The notes below the pieces were generated by a model. The model was not told the DNA's origin, ran no database searches, and saw nothing but the letters and a program-made list of their open reading frames with translations. Source: Bradyrhizobium yuanmingense (lineage in GTDB: Bacteria > Pseudomonadota > Alphaproteobacteria > Rhizobiales > Xanthobacteraceae). From it: 64,000 bases of DNA. Shown here piece after piece: positions 9,251-17,217 of the stretch. A program made the position numbers and the translations under genes. Numbering within the stretch: position 1 is the first letter of the stretch; every line of letters starts with the position of its first letter. The stretch covers positions 1-64,000 of the forward strand of contig NZ_JARFML010000009.1 in assembly GCF_029167105.1 (NCBI RefSeq). Reading direction: 5' to 3'.

Positions 9251-10204
9251 ATGTCGGAAGAAGTCCTGCAACAGGCTACCCCGGGCTTGATCCCGGGGTC
9301 GGGCACAGCGCGCGCCGCAAAGCCGACGCGCCTGTCACCGTCCTTCATCTCCTGGCTCCAGGCCGGGCCGATGATGCTTGTGTTTCTCGCGTTCTTCCTC
9401 ATTCCGCTCGTCTTCGTCGTCATCGTCTCGTTCTGGGACTACAACGAATACCAGCTGCTGCCGGCTTTCTCCGGCCGCGGCTACACCGACACGTTCGAAG
9501 GCTGCATCGCGCAGCTCCCTGAACTCTGCACCATCGCCAAGACCTATCTGAAGACGCTGAAGCTCTGCTTCCTGGTCTGGGCCATCACCCTTTTCCTCGG
9601 CTTCTGGGTCGCCTACTTCCTCGCCTTCCACGTCAAGTCCAAGACCTGGCAGATGGGCTTGTCGCTGCTCTGCACGATCCCGTTCTGGACCTCCAATGTG
9701 ATCCGCATGATCGCCTGGATTCCGCTGCTCGGGCGCAACGGCCTCGTGAACTCCGGCCTGATGAAGACGGGGCTGATCAACCATCCGATCGAATGGCTGC
9801 TGTTCTCCGAATTCTCCGTGGTGCTGGCACTGGTGCACCTCTTCACCTTCTTCATGGTGGTGCCGATCTTCAACTCGATGGTGCGCATCGACAAGTCGCT
9901 GATCGAGGCCGCCTATGATGCCGGCGCCAGCGGTTTCCAGACCCTCGTCAACGTCATCATTCCGTTGGCCAAGCCCGGCATCGTGATCGGCTCGATCTTC
10001 GTCATCACCATCGTGATGGGCGACTTCATCACCATCGGCGTGATGGGCGGCCAGCAGATCGCCGCCGCCGGCAAGATCATCGAGACGCGGGTCAACGCGC
10101 TGCAATTCCCCGCCGCCGCGGCCAATGCCGTGATCCTGCTCGCGATCACCTTCCTGATCATCACCATGATGTCGCGCATCGTCGACATCAAGAAGGAGCT
10201 CTAG
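9251..10204 (+). CDS. ABC transporter permease (PotB-like)
   Basis: The 317-residue inner-membrane protein has about six membrane segments, the first at the FISWLQAGPMMLVFLAFF region. The cytoplasmic EAA-type loop (EAAYDAGASGFQTLVNVIIPLAKPG) docks the ATPase. It follows the binding-protein gene by only five bases. The N-terminal segment ATPGLIPGSGTARA is unusual for the family: it is encoded by a GC-rich palindrome described separately and may be a late addition. It pairs with the next gene to form the heterodimeric channel. Confidence 0.88.
   Translation: MSEEVLQQATPGLIPGSGTARAAKPTRLSPSFISWLQAGPMMLVFLAFFLIPLVFVVIVSFWDYNEYQLLPAFSGRGYTDTFEGCIAQLPELCTIAKTYLKTLKLCFLVWAITLFLGFWVAYFLAFHVKSKTWQMGLSLLCTIPFWTSNVIRMIAWIPLLGRNGLVNSGLMKTGLINHPIEWLLFSEFSVVLALVHLFTFFMVVPIFNSMVRIDKSLIEAAYDAGASGFQTLVNVIIPLAKPGIVIGSIFVITIVMGDFITIGVMGGQQIAAAGKIIETRVNALQFPAAAANAVILLAITFLIITMMSRIVDIKKEL
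9278..9299 (+). repeat. Perfect GC-rich inverted repeat inside the permease start
   Basis: ACCCCGGG and CCCGGGGT flank CTTGAT, giving an 8-bp perfect stem about 33 bases after the stop codon of the binding-protein gene and within codons 10-17 of the permease. The core resembles the CCCGGGTCAAGCCCGGG centre of the palindromic repeats found further right. In RNA it could protect the upstream message or slow entry into the permease gene. Confidence 0.55.
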
Positions 10205-10207
10205 AGC

Positions 10208-11086
10208 ATGAAGGAAGGACGCCCGCGCTCGTTCTACGTGCTCGCGATCTTCTTCGCGGCCTATGTGCTGTTTCTCTATGGGCCGATGATCGCGATCTAC
10301 GTGCTGTCGTTCCAGGGGCCGCAGGGCGGCCTCACCTTCCCGATGAACGGCGTATCGACCTTCTGGATCGCGAAATTGTTCCAGGGCACCGGCATCGTCG
10401 ATCTCGGCGCCGCCTTCCGCCGCTCGCTGCTGCTCGGCATCGTCGTGATGATCGTCACCGTCGTGCTATCGGTCGCCGCCGGCATGGCGTTCCGGCGCAA
10501 GTTCAAGGCGCAGAGCATCCTGTTCTACTCGGCGATCGCCAGCCTCATCGTGCCCTCGATCATCACCTCGCTCGGCATCTCGCTCGAGTTCCGCATCATC
10601 GACGACCTGATCAAGGCGCATTGGAACGAGAATTTCGAGACCTCGATGGGCCTGCTGACGTCCGGGCTCGGCGCGCACCTGACCTGGACGCTGCCGTTCG
10701 GGCTGCTCATCATGTTCGCGATCTTCAACCGCTTCGATCCGCGGCTGGAAGAGGCCGCGCGCGATCTCGGCGCGACACCGTGGCAAACCTTTCGTCATGT
10801 CGTGCTGCCGATCATCCTGCCCTCGGTGATCGGCATCGGCCTGTTCGGCTTCACGCTGTCCTGGGACGAGCTCGCACGCTCCAGCCAGGCGATCGGCGCG
10901 GTGAACACGTTGCCGCTGGATCTTCAAGGCCTCACCACCACCGTGACCAACCCCGACATCTACGCGCTCGGCACCGTGATCTCGGCGGTCTCGTTCACGG
11001 TCATCGCGCTTGCGCTCGGCACCATTCACGTGCTCAACAAGCGGCAGGCGGCCAAGGGCTCGGACGCCGGCAAGGGACTCGTCTGA
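10208..11086 (+). CDS. ABC transporter permease (PotC-like)
   Basis: The 292-residue membrane protein has six predicted segments, from FYVLAIFFAAYVLFLYGPM at the N-terminus. The EAA loop EEAARDLGATPWQTFRHVVLPIILP contacts the ATPase. The gene starts three bases after the preceding permease stop, so the two are probably translationally coupled. It completes a four-component importer. The last ten or so residues are polar and cytoplasmic. Confidence 0.88.
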   Translation: MKEGRPRSFYVLAIFFAAYVLFLYGPMIAIYVLSFQGPQGGLTFPMNGVSTFWIAKLFQGTGIVDLGAAFRRSLLLGIVVMIVTVVLSVAAGMAFRRKFKAQSILFYSAIASLIVPSIITSLGISLEFRIIDDLIKAHWNENFETSMGLLTSGLGAHLTWTLPFGLLIMFAIFNRFDPRLEEAARDLGATPWQTFRHVVLPIILPSVIGIGLFGFTLSWDELARSSQAIGAVNTLPLDLQGLTTTVTNPDIYALGTVISAVSFTVIALALGTIHVLNKRQAAKGSDAGKGLV

Positions 11087-11107
11087 GATAAGGACTCGTC
11101 TGTTCCG

Positions 11108-11839
11108 ATGCGGCTTCACGTCGTCAATCCCAACACAACAGCGTCGATGACGGCGAAGATCGCCGCTGCCGCGCGCAGCGTTGCCCTCGCCGACACCGTG
11201 ATCGATGCGCGTCAGCCGGTGATGGGCCCGGTCTCGATCGAGGGATTTTACGACGAAGCTTTCGCGGTGCCCGGCATGCTCGGCTGCATCCGCGAGGCCG
11301 ATCGCGACGGCGCGGACGCACACATCATCGCCTGCTTCGACGACACCGGCCTGGATGCCGCGCGTGCCGCCGCCAAAGCGCCGGTGATCGGCATCGGCGA
11401 GGCCGGCTTCCACCTCGCGAGCCTGATCGCGGCGCGCTTTGCCGTGGTGACCACGCTCGGCGTCTCCATCGTGCCGCTCGAGCACAATCTGCGCAAGTAC
11501 GGCCTGGCCGAACGCTGCGCCCGCGTCCGTGCCGCCGAGGTCCCGGTGCTGGCGCTGGAAGAGCGCAACATTGATGCGCTCGGCAAGATCTCGGCGGAGA
11601 TCACCGCCGCCGTCCGTGACGACCGCGCCGAGGCCATCGTGCTCGGCTGCGCCGGCATGGCCGATCTCGCAGGCGAGCTCGCCGCCGCGCACGGCCTACC
11701 CGTGGTCGACGGCGTCGCGGCCGCGGTGACGCTGGCGGAATCACTGGTGCGGCTTGGACTGAAGACCTCCCGGCTCGGGCCCTATGCGGCACCGCGCACG
11801 AAAAGCTATTCCGGGCCGTTCTCGCAATTTCAGCCTTGA
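11108..11839 (+). CDS. Asp/Glu/hydantoin racemase family protein
   Basis: The 243-residue protein opens with RLHVVNPNTTASMT and has two cysteines at residues 76 (ACFDDT) and 181 (LGCAGM). These match the catalytic pair of hydantoin racemases in motif and spacing. The reaction would be cofactor-independent racemisation of a 5-substituted hydantoin or a related compound in the cytoplasm. It is the last gene of the ABC operon, 21 bp after the second permease, which suggests the transporter brings in its substrate or a precursor. No hydantoinase or carbamoylase is adjacent, so the real substrate may differ. Confidence 0.82.
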   Translation: MRLHVVNPNTTASMTAKIAAAARSVALADTVIDARQPVMGPVSIEGFYDEAFAVPGMLGCIREADRDGADAHIIACFDDTGLDAARAAAKAPVIGIGEAGFHLASLIAARFAVVTTLGVSIVPLEHNLRKYGLAERCARVRAAEVPVLALEERNIDALGKISAEITAAVRDDRAEAIVLGCAGMADLAGELAAAHGLPVVDGVAAAVTLAESLVRLGLKTSRLGPYAAPRTKSYSGPFSQFQP

Positions 11840-11878
11840 TCCCTGCCCCCTGCGCGGCGCTCCCGGGCTGCAAGGGCC

Positions 11879-11914
11879 GCTGATCACTGGTTTTTTGCCG
11901 ATCAGCCTCTTTTT
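11879..11914 (+). terminator. Possible weak terminator after the ABC-racemase operon
   Basis: GCTGATC and GATCAGC form a 7-bp stem with a 14-base loop (itself containing six T residues), followed by CTCTTTTT. It lies 40 bp beyond the racemase stop. The long loop makes it a weak candidate. Confidence 0.35.
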
Positions 11915-12019
11915 GGTCCCATTCCTTGCCGAAACGTAAGGCTTTCGGGACGCCCCGGTGGCCCCTCTGGGTTGCCGGTCTTCGCCACTCACCAAGTTTC
12001 AATTTGGGTTTTGTCAGCG

Positions 12020-12511
12020 ATGATCGATCTCGCCCAGGACACGCCGTCCAACACCCTCCTTCGCCTTGGCGCACAGCCGATCGCGCTGACTGCTGCAGCC
12101 CTCCTGTTGCTGATCGCGGGCGTGACGTCGATCGCAATCTGGCGGGCCTATACCGGCGCCGCCCCCGAGAGCGACCGGGTGGTTGCCTCGCGGCAGCTTC
12201 AGGCCCGCACCGCCCAGGCCTCCGAGCAGCTGGTCGAGAAGACCAAGGGGCTGGAGGCGACCCAGCAGGAATCGATCGACCAGCTCCAAGTGGTGCAGGA
12301 CCAGCTTCAGACGATGAAGCGGCTGCTGGCGGCGCAACAGGCCGACACCAAGCGCCTGTCGGAGCAGGTCACGGCCTTGAACGAATCCATCGACGGCTTG
12401 CGGCAGTCCTCTGCCAGCGCACGGGCGACCGAAGTCGAGACTCCATCGGTTACCCGCAGGAAACCGGCGCGGCACCGCCAGGCCAGCGCACGCAAGCGCT
12501 CGGGCGGCTGA
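12020..12511 (+). CDS. Membrane-anchored coiled-coil protein of unknown function
   Basis: The 163-residue protein has one membrane segment near residues 20-42 (PIALTAAALLLLIAGVTSIAIW). A long Gln/Glu/Leu-rich helix follows (about 60-130), predicted to form a coiled coil. The tail is basic (RRKPARHRQASARKR). No catalytic motif is visible. The start was taken at MIDLAQD, since the frame upstream to 11972 has no ribosome site. It ends about 125 bp before a very strong terminator. Similar small proteins of unknown function occur in related rhizobia. The basic tail could bind nucleic acid or phospholipid, but that is speculation. Confidence 0.65.
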   Translation: MIDLAQDTPSNTLLRLGAQPIALTAAALLLLIAGVTSIAIWRAYTGAAPESDRVVASRQLQARTAQASEQLVEKTKGLEATQQESIDQLQVVQDQLQTMKRLLAAQQADTKRLSEQVTALNESIDGLRQSSASARATEVETPSVTRRKPARHRQASARKRSGG

Positions 12512-12635
12512 GCCGGTCACGGTGCGGGAACTTTATTTTCGCCACTTGTGAACTGGATCACATTCGCCGGTATGATTCCGCGCGATGCTCGCCGTTACCG
12601 GATGGCGTGAGCCGATTTCAATATCCGGGGCTGGC

Positions 12636-12676
12636 AAGGTCGTTGACGGTATACTGCGTCAACGACCTTGTTTTTT
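12636..12676 (+). terminator. Strong Rho-independent terminator
   Basis: A 13-bp perfect stem (arms 12636-12648 and 12657-12669) with an 8-base loop is followed by G and six T residues. The T tract is only on the plus strand, so it ends rightward transcription from the coiled-coil gene or from a short RNA starting in the spacer. The minus-strand gene beyond it stops 16 bp away. Confidence 0.85.
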
Positions 12677-12691
12677 AACAGCTATTCCGCC

Positions 12692-13066
12692 TCACTCGCA
12701 GACGTCGACTTGGCGGTAGCGCCATCCCGACGGGGTCATGACGCGCTTGCGCACCACGTAGCAACCGCCATAACCGTCGTTGTAGCCGGCGCCATAATAG
12801 GTGGGGCCGCCGTAATAGGGGTAGCCGTAGCCGTAATAACCGCCGTAGTAGCCGGCGCCGGCGAGACCTACCCCGATCCCGACCCCTGGCCAGAAGCCGC
12901 CGCCATGCCAATGACGGTGCCCCCAGCCATGGAAGCCGCTACCATGGAAGCCACCGCCGTGAAAGCCTCCACCACGTCCGAAACCGCCGCCCGCCTCGGC
13001 CTTTTGTGGCGCCGACAGCCCGACCGCCGCCACGGCCAGCGCCGTCATCATCATCCTGCGTAACAT
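12692..13066 (-). CDS. Secreted Gly/His/Tyr-rich protein
   Basis: The 124-residue protein has a Sec signal peptide (about residues 1-24, ending AEA/GGG). A low-complexity segment follows with repeated GGGFHGG and GYYGGY-type units. The last 25 residues are more ordered (GCYVVRKRVMTPSGWRYRQVDVCE) and hold two cysteines that may form a disulphide. Similar short glycine-rich exported proteins are frequent in Bradyrhizobium; their function is unknown, with metal binding or surface roles suggested by the His/Tyr content. The start was set by GGAGGA seven bases upstream of ATG. Confidence 0.75.
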   Translation of the reverse strand: MLRRMMMTALAVAAVGLSAPQKAEAGGGFGRGGGFHGGGFHGSGFHGWGHRHWHGGGFWPGVGIGVGLAGAGYYGGYYGYGYPYYGGPTYYGAGYNDGYGGCYVVRKRVMTPSGWRYRQVDVCE

Positions 13067-13211
13067 CACTCGATCCTCCGCGTGGAGGTTGCTCCACGCT
13101 TCAAAGCAGGACCAAGCTACCGTCAGTCGGTCATTCGTGACAGCCACGCTGTCTCACTTCCGCGCGAGCATCGGCGGCAGATGCTCTTCATTGTCCTACC
13201 TTGCCGGTCCG

Positions 13212-14906
13212 CTACGCAGCAGCGCCCATCCCTGACCCGAGATCCTCGACCATGGTCACGAAGATATGCGAATCCTCTCCGGCGCCGCCGATTTGAAGGC
13301 GCCGCCACGACACCTTGCGCCGGCCGCGGATCGGGTTGTTGATCGTATCGGTGATAGGCTCGAGTTGCTGCTGCTGGGCGAGCAGCTGCTTGTCGCGCTG
13401 CTCGATCAGATCGGCGGTTTCCTTGGAAAACAGTTCGCGCGCAGTCTTGCCGACGATTTCGGCGCGCGACATGCCGATCTGCTTTTCGGCAGCCTTGTTG
13501 ATGAACAGATAGCGCAGGTTGCGCGCATCCTTGGCGATGATACCTTCGGTTACGTTTTCGACGACGATGGCGAGCAGGCGCTCCATGCGCTCGTGCATGC
13601 GCTCGCGCTGACGCTGTTCGGTGATGTCCTCCTGCACCGACACCCAGCCGCCGCCGTCCATCGGGCGCTCGTAGATCTTGATGACGCGGCCGTCGTTCAA
13701 GGCAAGCTCGTAGGCCGTCGGTTCGCGCCTGGCGATCCGGTCGAGAACCGCCGCGACATATTTCGCGACGTCGCCGCTGAACAATCCGCTCTTGACCCTG
13801 TGCTCGAGGATCTCCTCCAGGGTCGATCCGGTCTGGATCGTCTCCGGCAGATCGTACATCTTCCGGTAATTGGCGTTCATCGCGACCACATTGGCCTTGC
13901 CGTCGAGCATGATCAGCCCCTGCGGCATGTTGTTGATCGCCGCCGAAAGCTGCCACTTCTTGGCCTGATACTTGTCGTTGAACTTGTCGCGCTCGGTCAT
14001 CGCCGCGTCGCGCGCCTGCGCGGTGCCGAGCTCGAGCTCCTCGAGCTCGAAGATGCGCGCCACCGCGTCACGGAAATTCTGTACCGCGCGCGCAAGGCGC
14101 CCGATCTCGTCGTGACGGTGCAGATGCGGCACCTCGCTCTTGACGTCGCCCTGCGCGATCCGGTCGGTCGCCTGCGTGATATCGGCGAGCGCGCCGACCA
14201 CGGAGTTCCGCATGACGACGACGTTCAGCGCCGCGAGCATCAGCGCCACGAGCCCCAGCGCGAACAGATAGGCGGCGGCGTAGCGATGATTGTCGGCGAG
14301 TTCATCGGCCTCGCTGGCGCGCTGCTCGTAGATCCGTTCGAGCGCTTCGAGATCGCTGTTGAGCTTGCTGCGCAGGGTGCGGTTGGCGTCGTTGTCGCCC
14401 CACTCGCGGGCCGCGGCGGGGCTGATCTCTACACCGCGCCGCACCAGCTCGTTGCGGAAGTCGATGAACTGCTGAATGCGCAGGCGGAAGGACGAGAACA
14501 GCTCGGCGTCGTCGTCGCGCACCGTGCGCTCCATGCTCTTCACGGCCTCGGCGAGCTCGCGGTTGCGCCGCACCAGCCCGTCCGCGAACTGCTTCATCGC
14601 GGCACGATCGGCGGACATGTAGATGCCGCGCGATTCCATCACGACGGCGTAGATCAGGGCGTTGATGCGCCCGACGCCGACCGCTGCGTCGGCGGAGGTG
14701 GCATGCAGGTGGCGATACGTCGTCTGCAAGCGCACCGACTGGACCGACATCACGAGCAGGAAGGTGGTGACGATCGCCAGGAAGGCGGCGATGCTGTAGA
14801 CCTTCTCCGCGACCGTCAGCGTATCGGCGCCGCGTATGAAACGGACCAATTTCTTCAAAAATTTGGTTCCAGCACCGAGGCCGGATTCCAGCGCCGCAGC
14901 TCCCAT
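13212..14906 (-). CDS. HAMP-PAS-PAS membrane sensor without output domain
   Basis: The 564-residue protein has a first membrane segment near residues 37-54, a periplasmic helical domain of about 155 residues and a second segment near 210-232. A HAMP linker follows (about 232-285), then a coiled coil and two PAS domains (about 320-430 and 440-555), the first with NMPQGLIMLDGKANVVAMN. After the second PAS it stops with DLGSGMGAAA; there is no histidine kinase, GGDEF, EAL or methyl-accepting domain. Most relatives of this layout carry such an output. It may act through a partner or be a shortened version. No neighbouring kinase or cyclase is present. Confidence 0.8.
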   Translation of the reverse strand: MGAAALESGLGAGTKFLKKLVRFIRGADTLTVAEKVYSIAAFLAIVTTFLLVMSVQSVRLQTTYRHLHATSADAAVGVGRINALIYAVVMESRGIYMSADRAAMKQFADGLVRRNRELAEAVKSMERTVRDDDAELFSSFRLRIQQFIDFRNELVRRGVEISPAAAREWGDNDANRTLRSKLNSDLEALERIYEQRASEADELADNHRYAAAYLFALGLVALMLAALNVVVMRNSVVGALADITQATDRIAQGDVKSEVPHLHRHDEIGRLARAVQNFRDAVARIFELEELELGTAQARDAAMTERDKFNDKYQAKKWQLSAAINNMPQGLIMLDGKANVVAMNANYRKMYDLPETIQTGSTLEEILEHRVKSGLFSGDVAKYVAAVLDRIARREPTAYELALNDGRVIKIYERPMDGGGWVSVQEDITEQRQRERMHERMERLLAIVVENVTEGIIAKDARNLRYLFINKAAEKQIGMSRAEIVGKTARELFSKETADLIEQRDKQLLAQQQQLEPITDTINNPIRGRRKVSWRRLQIGGAGEDSHIFVTMVEDLGSGMGAAA

Positions 14907-15040
14907 GGCGCCGCTCCTCCTGGTTGAAAACGCTGGATGATAAGCGTGATCGCGCTAGCAGAGGATTAAAGCGCCAACCTGTACTTTTACGGTATGGATC
15001 CGTTCGCCCGGCTGGAGCGAAGCGCGGCCGGGCGAGCCGG

Positions 15041-15571
15041 TCAGCCGATCCGCTTCAGGCCCTGCTTGAAGCGCGGACCGTTGGCCACATAGAACCGGGC
15101 CGCGCTCCCCATCTTCTGCACCTGGGCGTCGTCGAGCGTGCGGATCACGCGGGCCGGCGAGCCGATGATCAGCGAGCGTTCGGGGAACTCCTTGCCCTCG
15201 GTGATGACGGAGCCCGCGCCGACGATGCTGTTGCGGCCGATCTTTGCGCCGTTCATCACGATCGAGCCCATGCCGATCAGCGCGCCCTCCTCGATGGTGC
15301 AGCCGTGCAGGATGACGTTGTGGCCGACCGTGCAGTTCCTGCCGATGACGAGCGGAAAGCCGAGATCGGTGTGGCAGGTCGAGCCGTCCTGCACGTTGGC
15401 GCCCTCGCCGATCTCGATCCACTCATTGTCGCCGCGCAGCACCGCGCCGAACCAGACGCTCGCGCCCGGCTTCAGGCGAACCCGGCCGATCACGGTCGCG
15501 GTCTCGGCGATGAAATAATTGCCGTCGGCGGGAAGGTCGGGCGCCTGCCCGTCGAGCTCGTAGATGGCCAT
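15041..15571 (-). CDS. Gamma carbonic anhydrase family protein
   Basis: The 176-residue protein is a left-handed beta-helix of hexapeptide repeats, with family landmarks VWFGAVLRGDNEWIEIGEGANVQD, CHTDLGFPLVIG and GHNVILHGCTIE. The zinc-type histidines H67, H90-like and H95-like are suggested by CHTD and VGHNVILHG. Cytoplasmic trimers of this family hydrate carbon dioxide or act in other metal-dependent reactions; not all are proven carbonic anhydrases. The length is typical of the YrdA/PaaY type. AGGAGA lies just before the ATG. It appears to be a single-gene unit. Confidence 0.88.
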   Translation of the reverse strand: MAIYELDGQAPDLPADGNYFIAETATVIGRVRLKPGASVWFGAVLRGDNEWIEIGEGANVQDGSTCHTDLGFPLVIGRNCTVGHNVILHGCTIEEGALIGMGSIVMNGAKIGRNSIVGAGSVITEGKEFPERSLIIGSPARVIRTLDDAQVQKMGSAARFYVANGPRFKQGLKRIG

Positions 15572-15655
15572 GGCTGTCTCCTGTCGCGTTGACGACTGGC
15601 ATAGCCAAACGGCAGCCGCGACGCAAAGGGCCGGCCGCGCTCAAAGCGCGCGGGA

Positions 15656-15985
15656 TCAGACCAGAAGGCCGGCGGCGCGCAGCGTCATCAGGAAGAAGGT
15701 GCCGCTCATCATGCTCCAAAAGGCGGCGATGACGGTTGCCATCATCACGAACTCGATGCGGCGGCTCTCCACCCGCACGCCGCGCAGCGTGTTGCGCATG
15801 ATGATGAAGGGCGCCGCGAACACCAGGAATGGAACCGCCGCGAAGGTTTTCGGGGCCACGCCGTCCTGCAGCAGGCCGAAGCCGGCGGGCCGCTGCGCCA
15901 GCGCCTGGTATCCGCTCACGAGCGCGCCCGCGAGCGCGAAACCGATGCCGATCGAGAAGAAGGTGTTGAGAGCTTCAGGTGTCAT
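15656..15985 (-). CDS. Small integral membrane protein of unknown function
   Basis: The 109-residue protein has about three hydrophobic segments: TFFSIGIGFALAGALVSGYQAL, TFAAVPFLVFAAPFIIM and EFVMMATVIAAFWSMMSGTFF. The loops between are short, and no known motif was recognised. The start was chosen at MTPEAL because GGAG lies eight bases upstream; an in-frame Met eight codons earlier lacks such a site. It is 84 bp upstream of the carbonic anhydrase start on the same strand, so they may be co-transcribed. Confidence 0.68.
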   Translation of the reverse strand: MTPEALNTFFSIGIGFALAGALVSGYQALAQRPAGFGLLQDGVAPKTFAAVPFLVFAAPFIIMRNTLRGVRVESRRIEFVMMATVIAAFWSMMSGTFFLMTLRAAGLLV

Positions 15986-16145
15986 CGGAAGTGCTCCGCC
16001 CTTACGCAACGCGCGTGCCTTCCTGTGACAAGGAGAGCGCGTTAACGCTACATTATCCTTAAGGAAAGGTTAACGCGGCCGGCCGCCCCGTGCAGGGCCG
16101 TCCCCGATCCCGGCAGCCGGGAACGCTGCGCGAAACCGCCGTCGC

Positions 16146-16913
16146 ATGGCATATTCGCCGCTGATTCGTCGGCCATCGGCCGACCTCCGGTCGACCTCGC
16201 AATTCATGACATTGTTCTCGGCAGCTCCCCTCAGGTCCCCCCGCACGCGCACCCGGGCGCATGTCGTGCCGATCGTGCTCGGGGGCGCGGCTGCGGTCGC
16301 TGCGGTCGCTCTCGTCGCCTATCTGCTGTGGCCGACCTGGGGCAGCCGGGGCGCCAACGCGCCGGACAAGTTGCCGGTGAGCGTCGGCGGCACCTTGTTC
16401 AACCTGCCGGTGACCGCGATCCGGATGAAGATCCAGCGGCACTCGGGGCCCCAGGAGCGCATCGATCTCGACTTCCTCTATCCGTCGCTGGAGCCGCCGG
16501 GCGCGCCCAAGCACGTCACCTCCGACACGGCGGAAGCGGCCCTGCAGTCGATCGACCGCATCTTCCTGTCGATCGCGGCCCATCACGATGCGCTCTCGCC
16601 CGAGCAGCGCACGGCCACGATCTATCCGCGCTATCTCGACCAGGCCGCGCCAAGCCCAGCGGACGGCCTGACGATGCGGATGTTCCGAACCGACACGCCC
16701 TACGGCAGCGAGGACCTCTATTCGGCTGCGAGCCCCGCGCTCACCGCGCGCTGCACACGCGATGCCGCCACACCCGGCATGTGCCTCTCCGAGCGCCGCG
16801 TCGGCGGCGCCGACCTCACCTTCCGCTTTCCACGAAGCTGGCTGGCGCAATGGCGGGAGGTGGCGGAGGCGATGGACAGACTGACGGTGCAGCTGCGCGG
16901 GCCGCGGGGCTGA
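16146..16913 (+). CDS. Membrane-anchored protein of unknown function
   Basis: The protein has a basic N-terminus (RSPRTRTRAHV) and one membrane segment (about residues 40-62, VPIVLGGAAAVAAVALVAYLLW). A periplasmic region of about 190 residues follows, with two cysteines (TARCTRD and GMCLSE) that could be disulphide-bonded. The C-terminal FRFPRSWLAQWREVAEAMDRL looks like an amphipathic helix. No family is recognised. Met21 (16206) is an alternative start that would give a shorter cytoplasmic tail. A short repeated sequence lies about 46 bp after the stop. Confidence 0.62.
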   Translation: MAYSPLIRRPSADLRSTSQFMTLFSAAPLRSPRTRTRAHVVPIVLGGAAAVAAVALVAYLLWPTWGSRGANAPDKLPVSVGGTLFNLPVTAIRMKIQRHSGPQERIDLDFLYPSLEPPGAPKHVTSDTAEAALQSIDRIFLSIAAHHDALSPEQRTATIYPRYLDQAAPSPADGLTMRMFRTDTPYGSEDLYSAASPALTARCTRDAATPGMCLSERRVGGADLTFRFPRSWLAQWREVAEAMDRLTVQLRGPRG

Positions 16914-16958
16914 ACGCGGCCCGCTTGCTGGACGGCTGGAGCCTTCAAAACAAAAAGT

Positions 16959-16982
16959 CGAAAACAACCCCATGCACAGTAG
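16959..16982 (+). repeat. Short dispersed repeat, copy 1
   Basis: A 24-base sequence ending in CCCCATGCACAGTAG is identical to 60769-60792 and sits, as there, shortly after the stop codon of a rightward gene. Several A residues precede both copies. It is too short to be a mobile element by itself. Confidence 0.75.
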
Positions 16983-17217
16983 CCAAGCGTGGGCAGCATC
17001 GAACCGTTTCGTATTTTTCGAATAACGATTGACCTGTCGGGGCAAAACAGGGCATGATGCCGTGATGCGGTGGCCGACTCCTGAGGAAGTCGGGCCTCCT
17101 CACCTGGCACCGGGGTTGCCCGGATGGCCGCATGGATGTGTGATTGATATCACTGATCGTAGAATTGCATTTGGCCATCCTGCGAATAATCTGACGCTAT
17201 TGCATTCGGGGGCAGGA

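Noticed and set aside
9251..9325. Frameshift at the start of the first permease
   Set aside because: The frame is intact from ATG to stop. The odd N-terminal residues are explained by the GC-rich palindrome.
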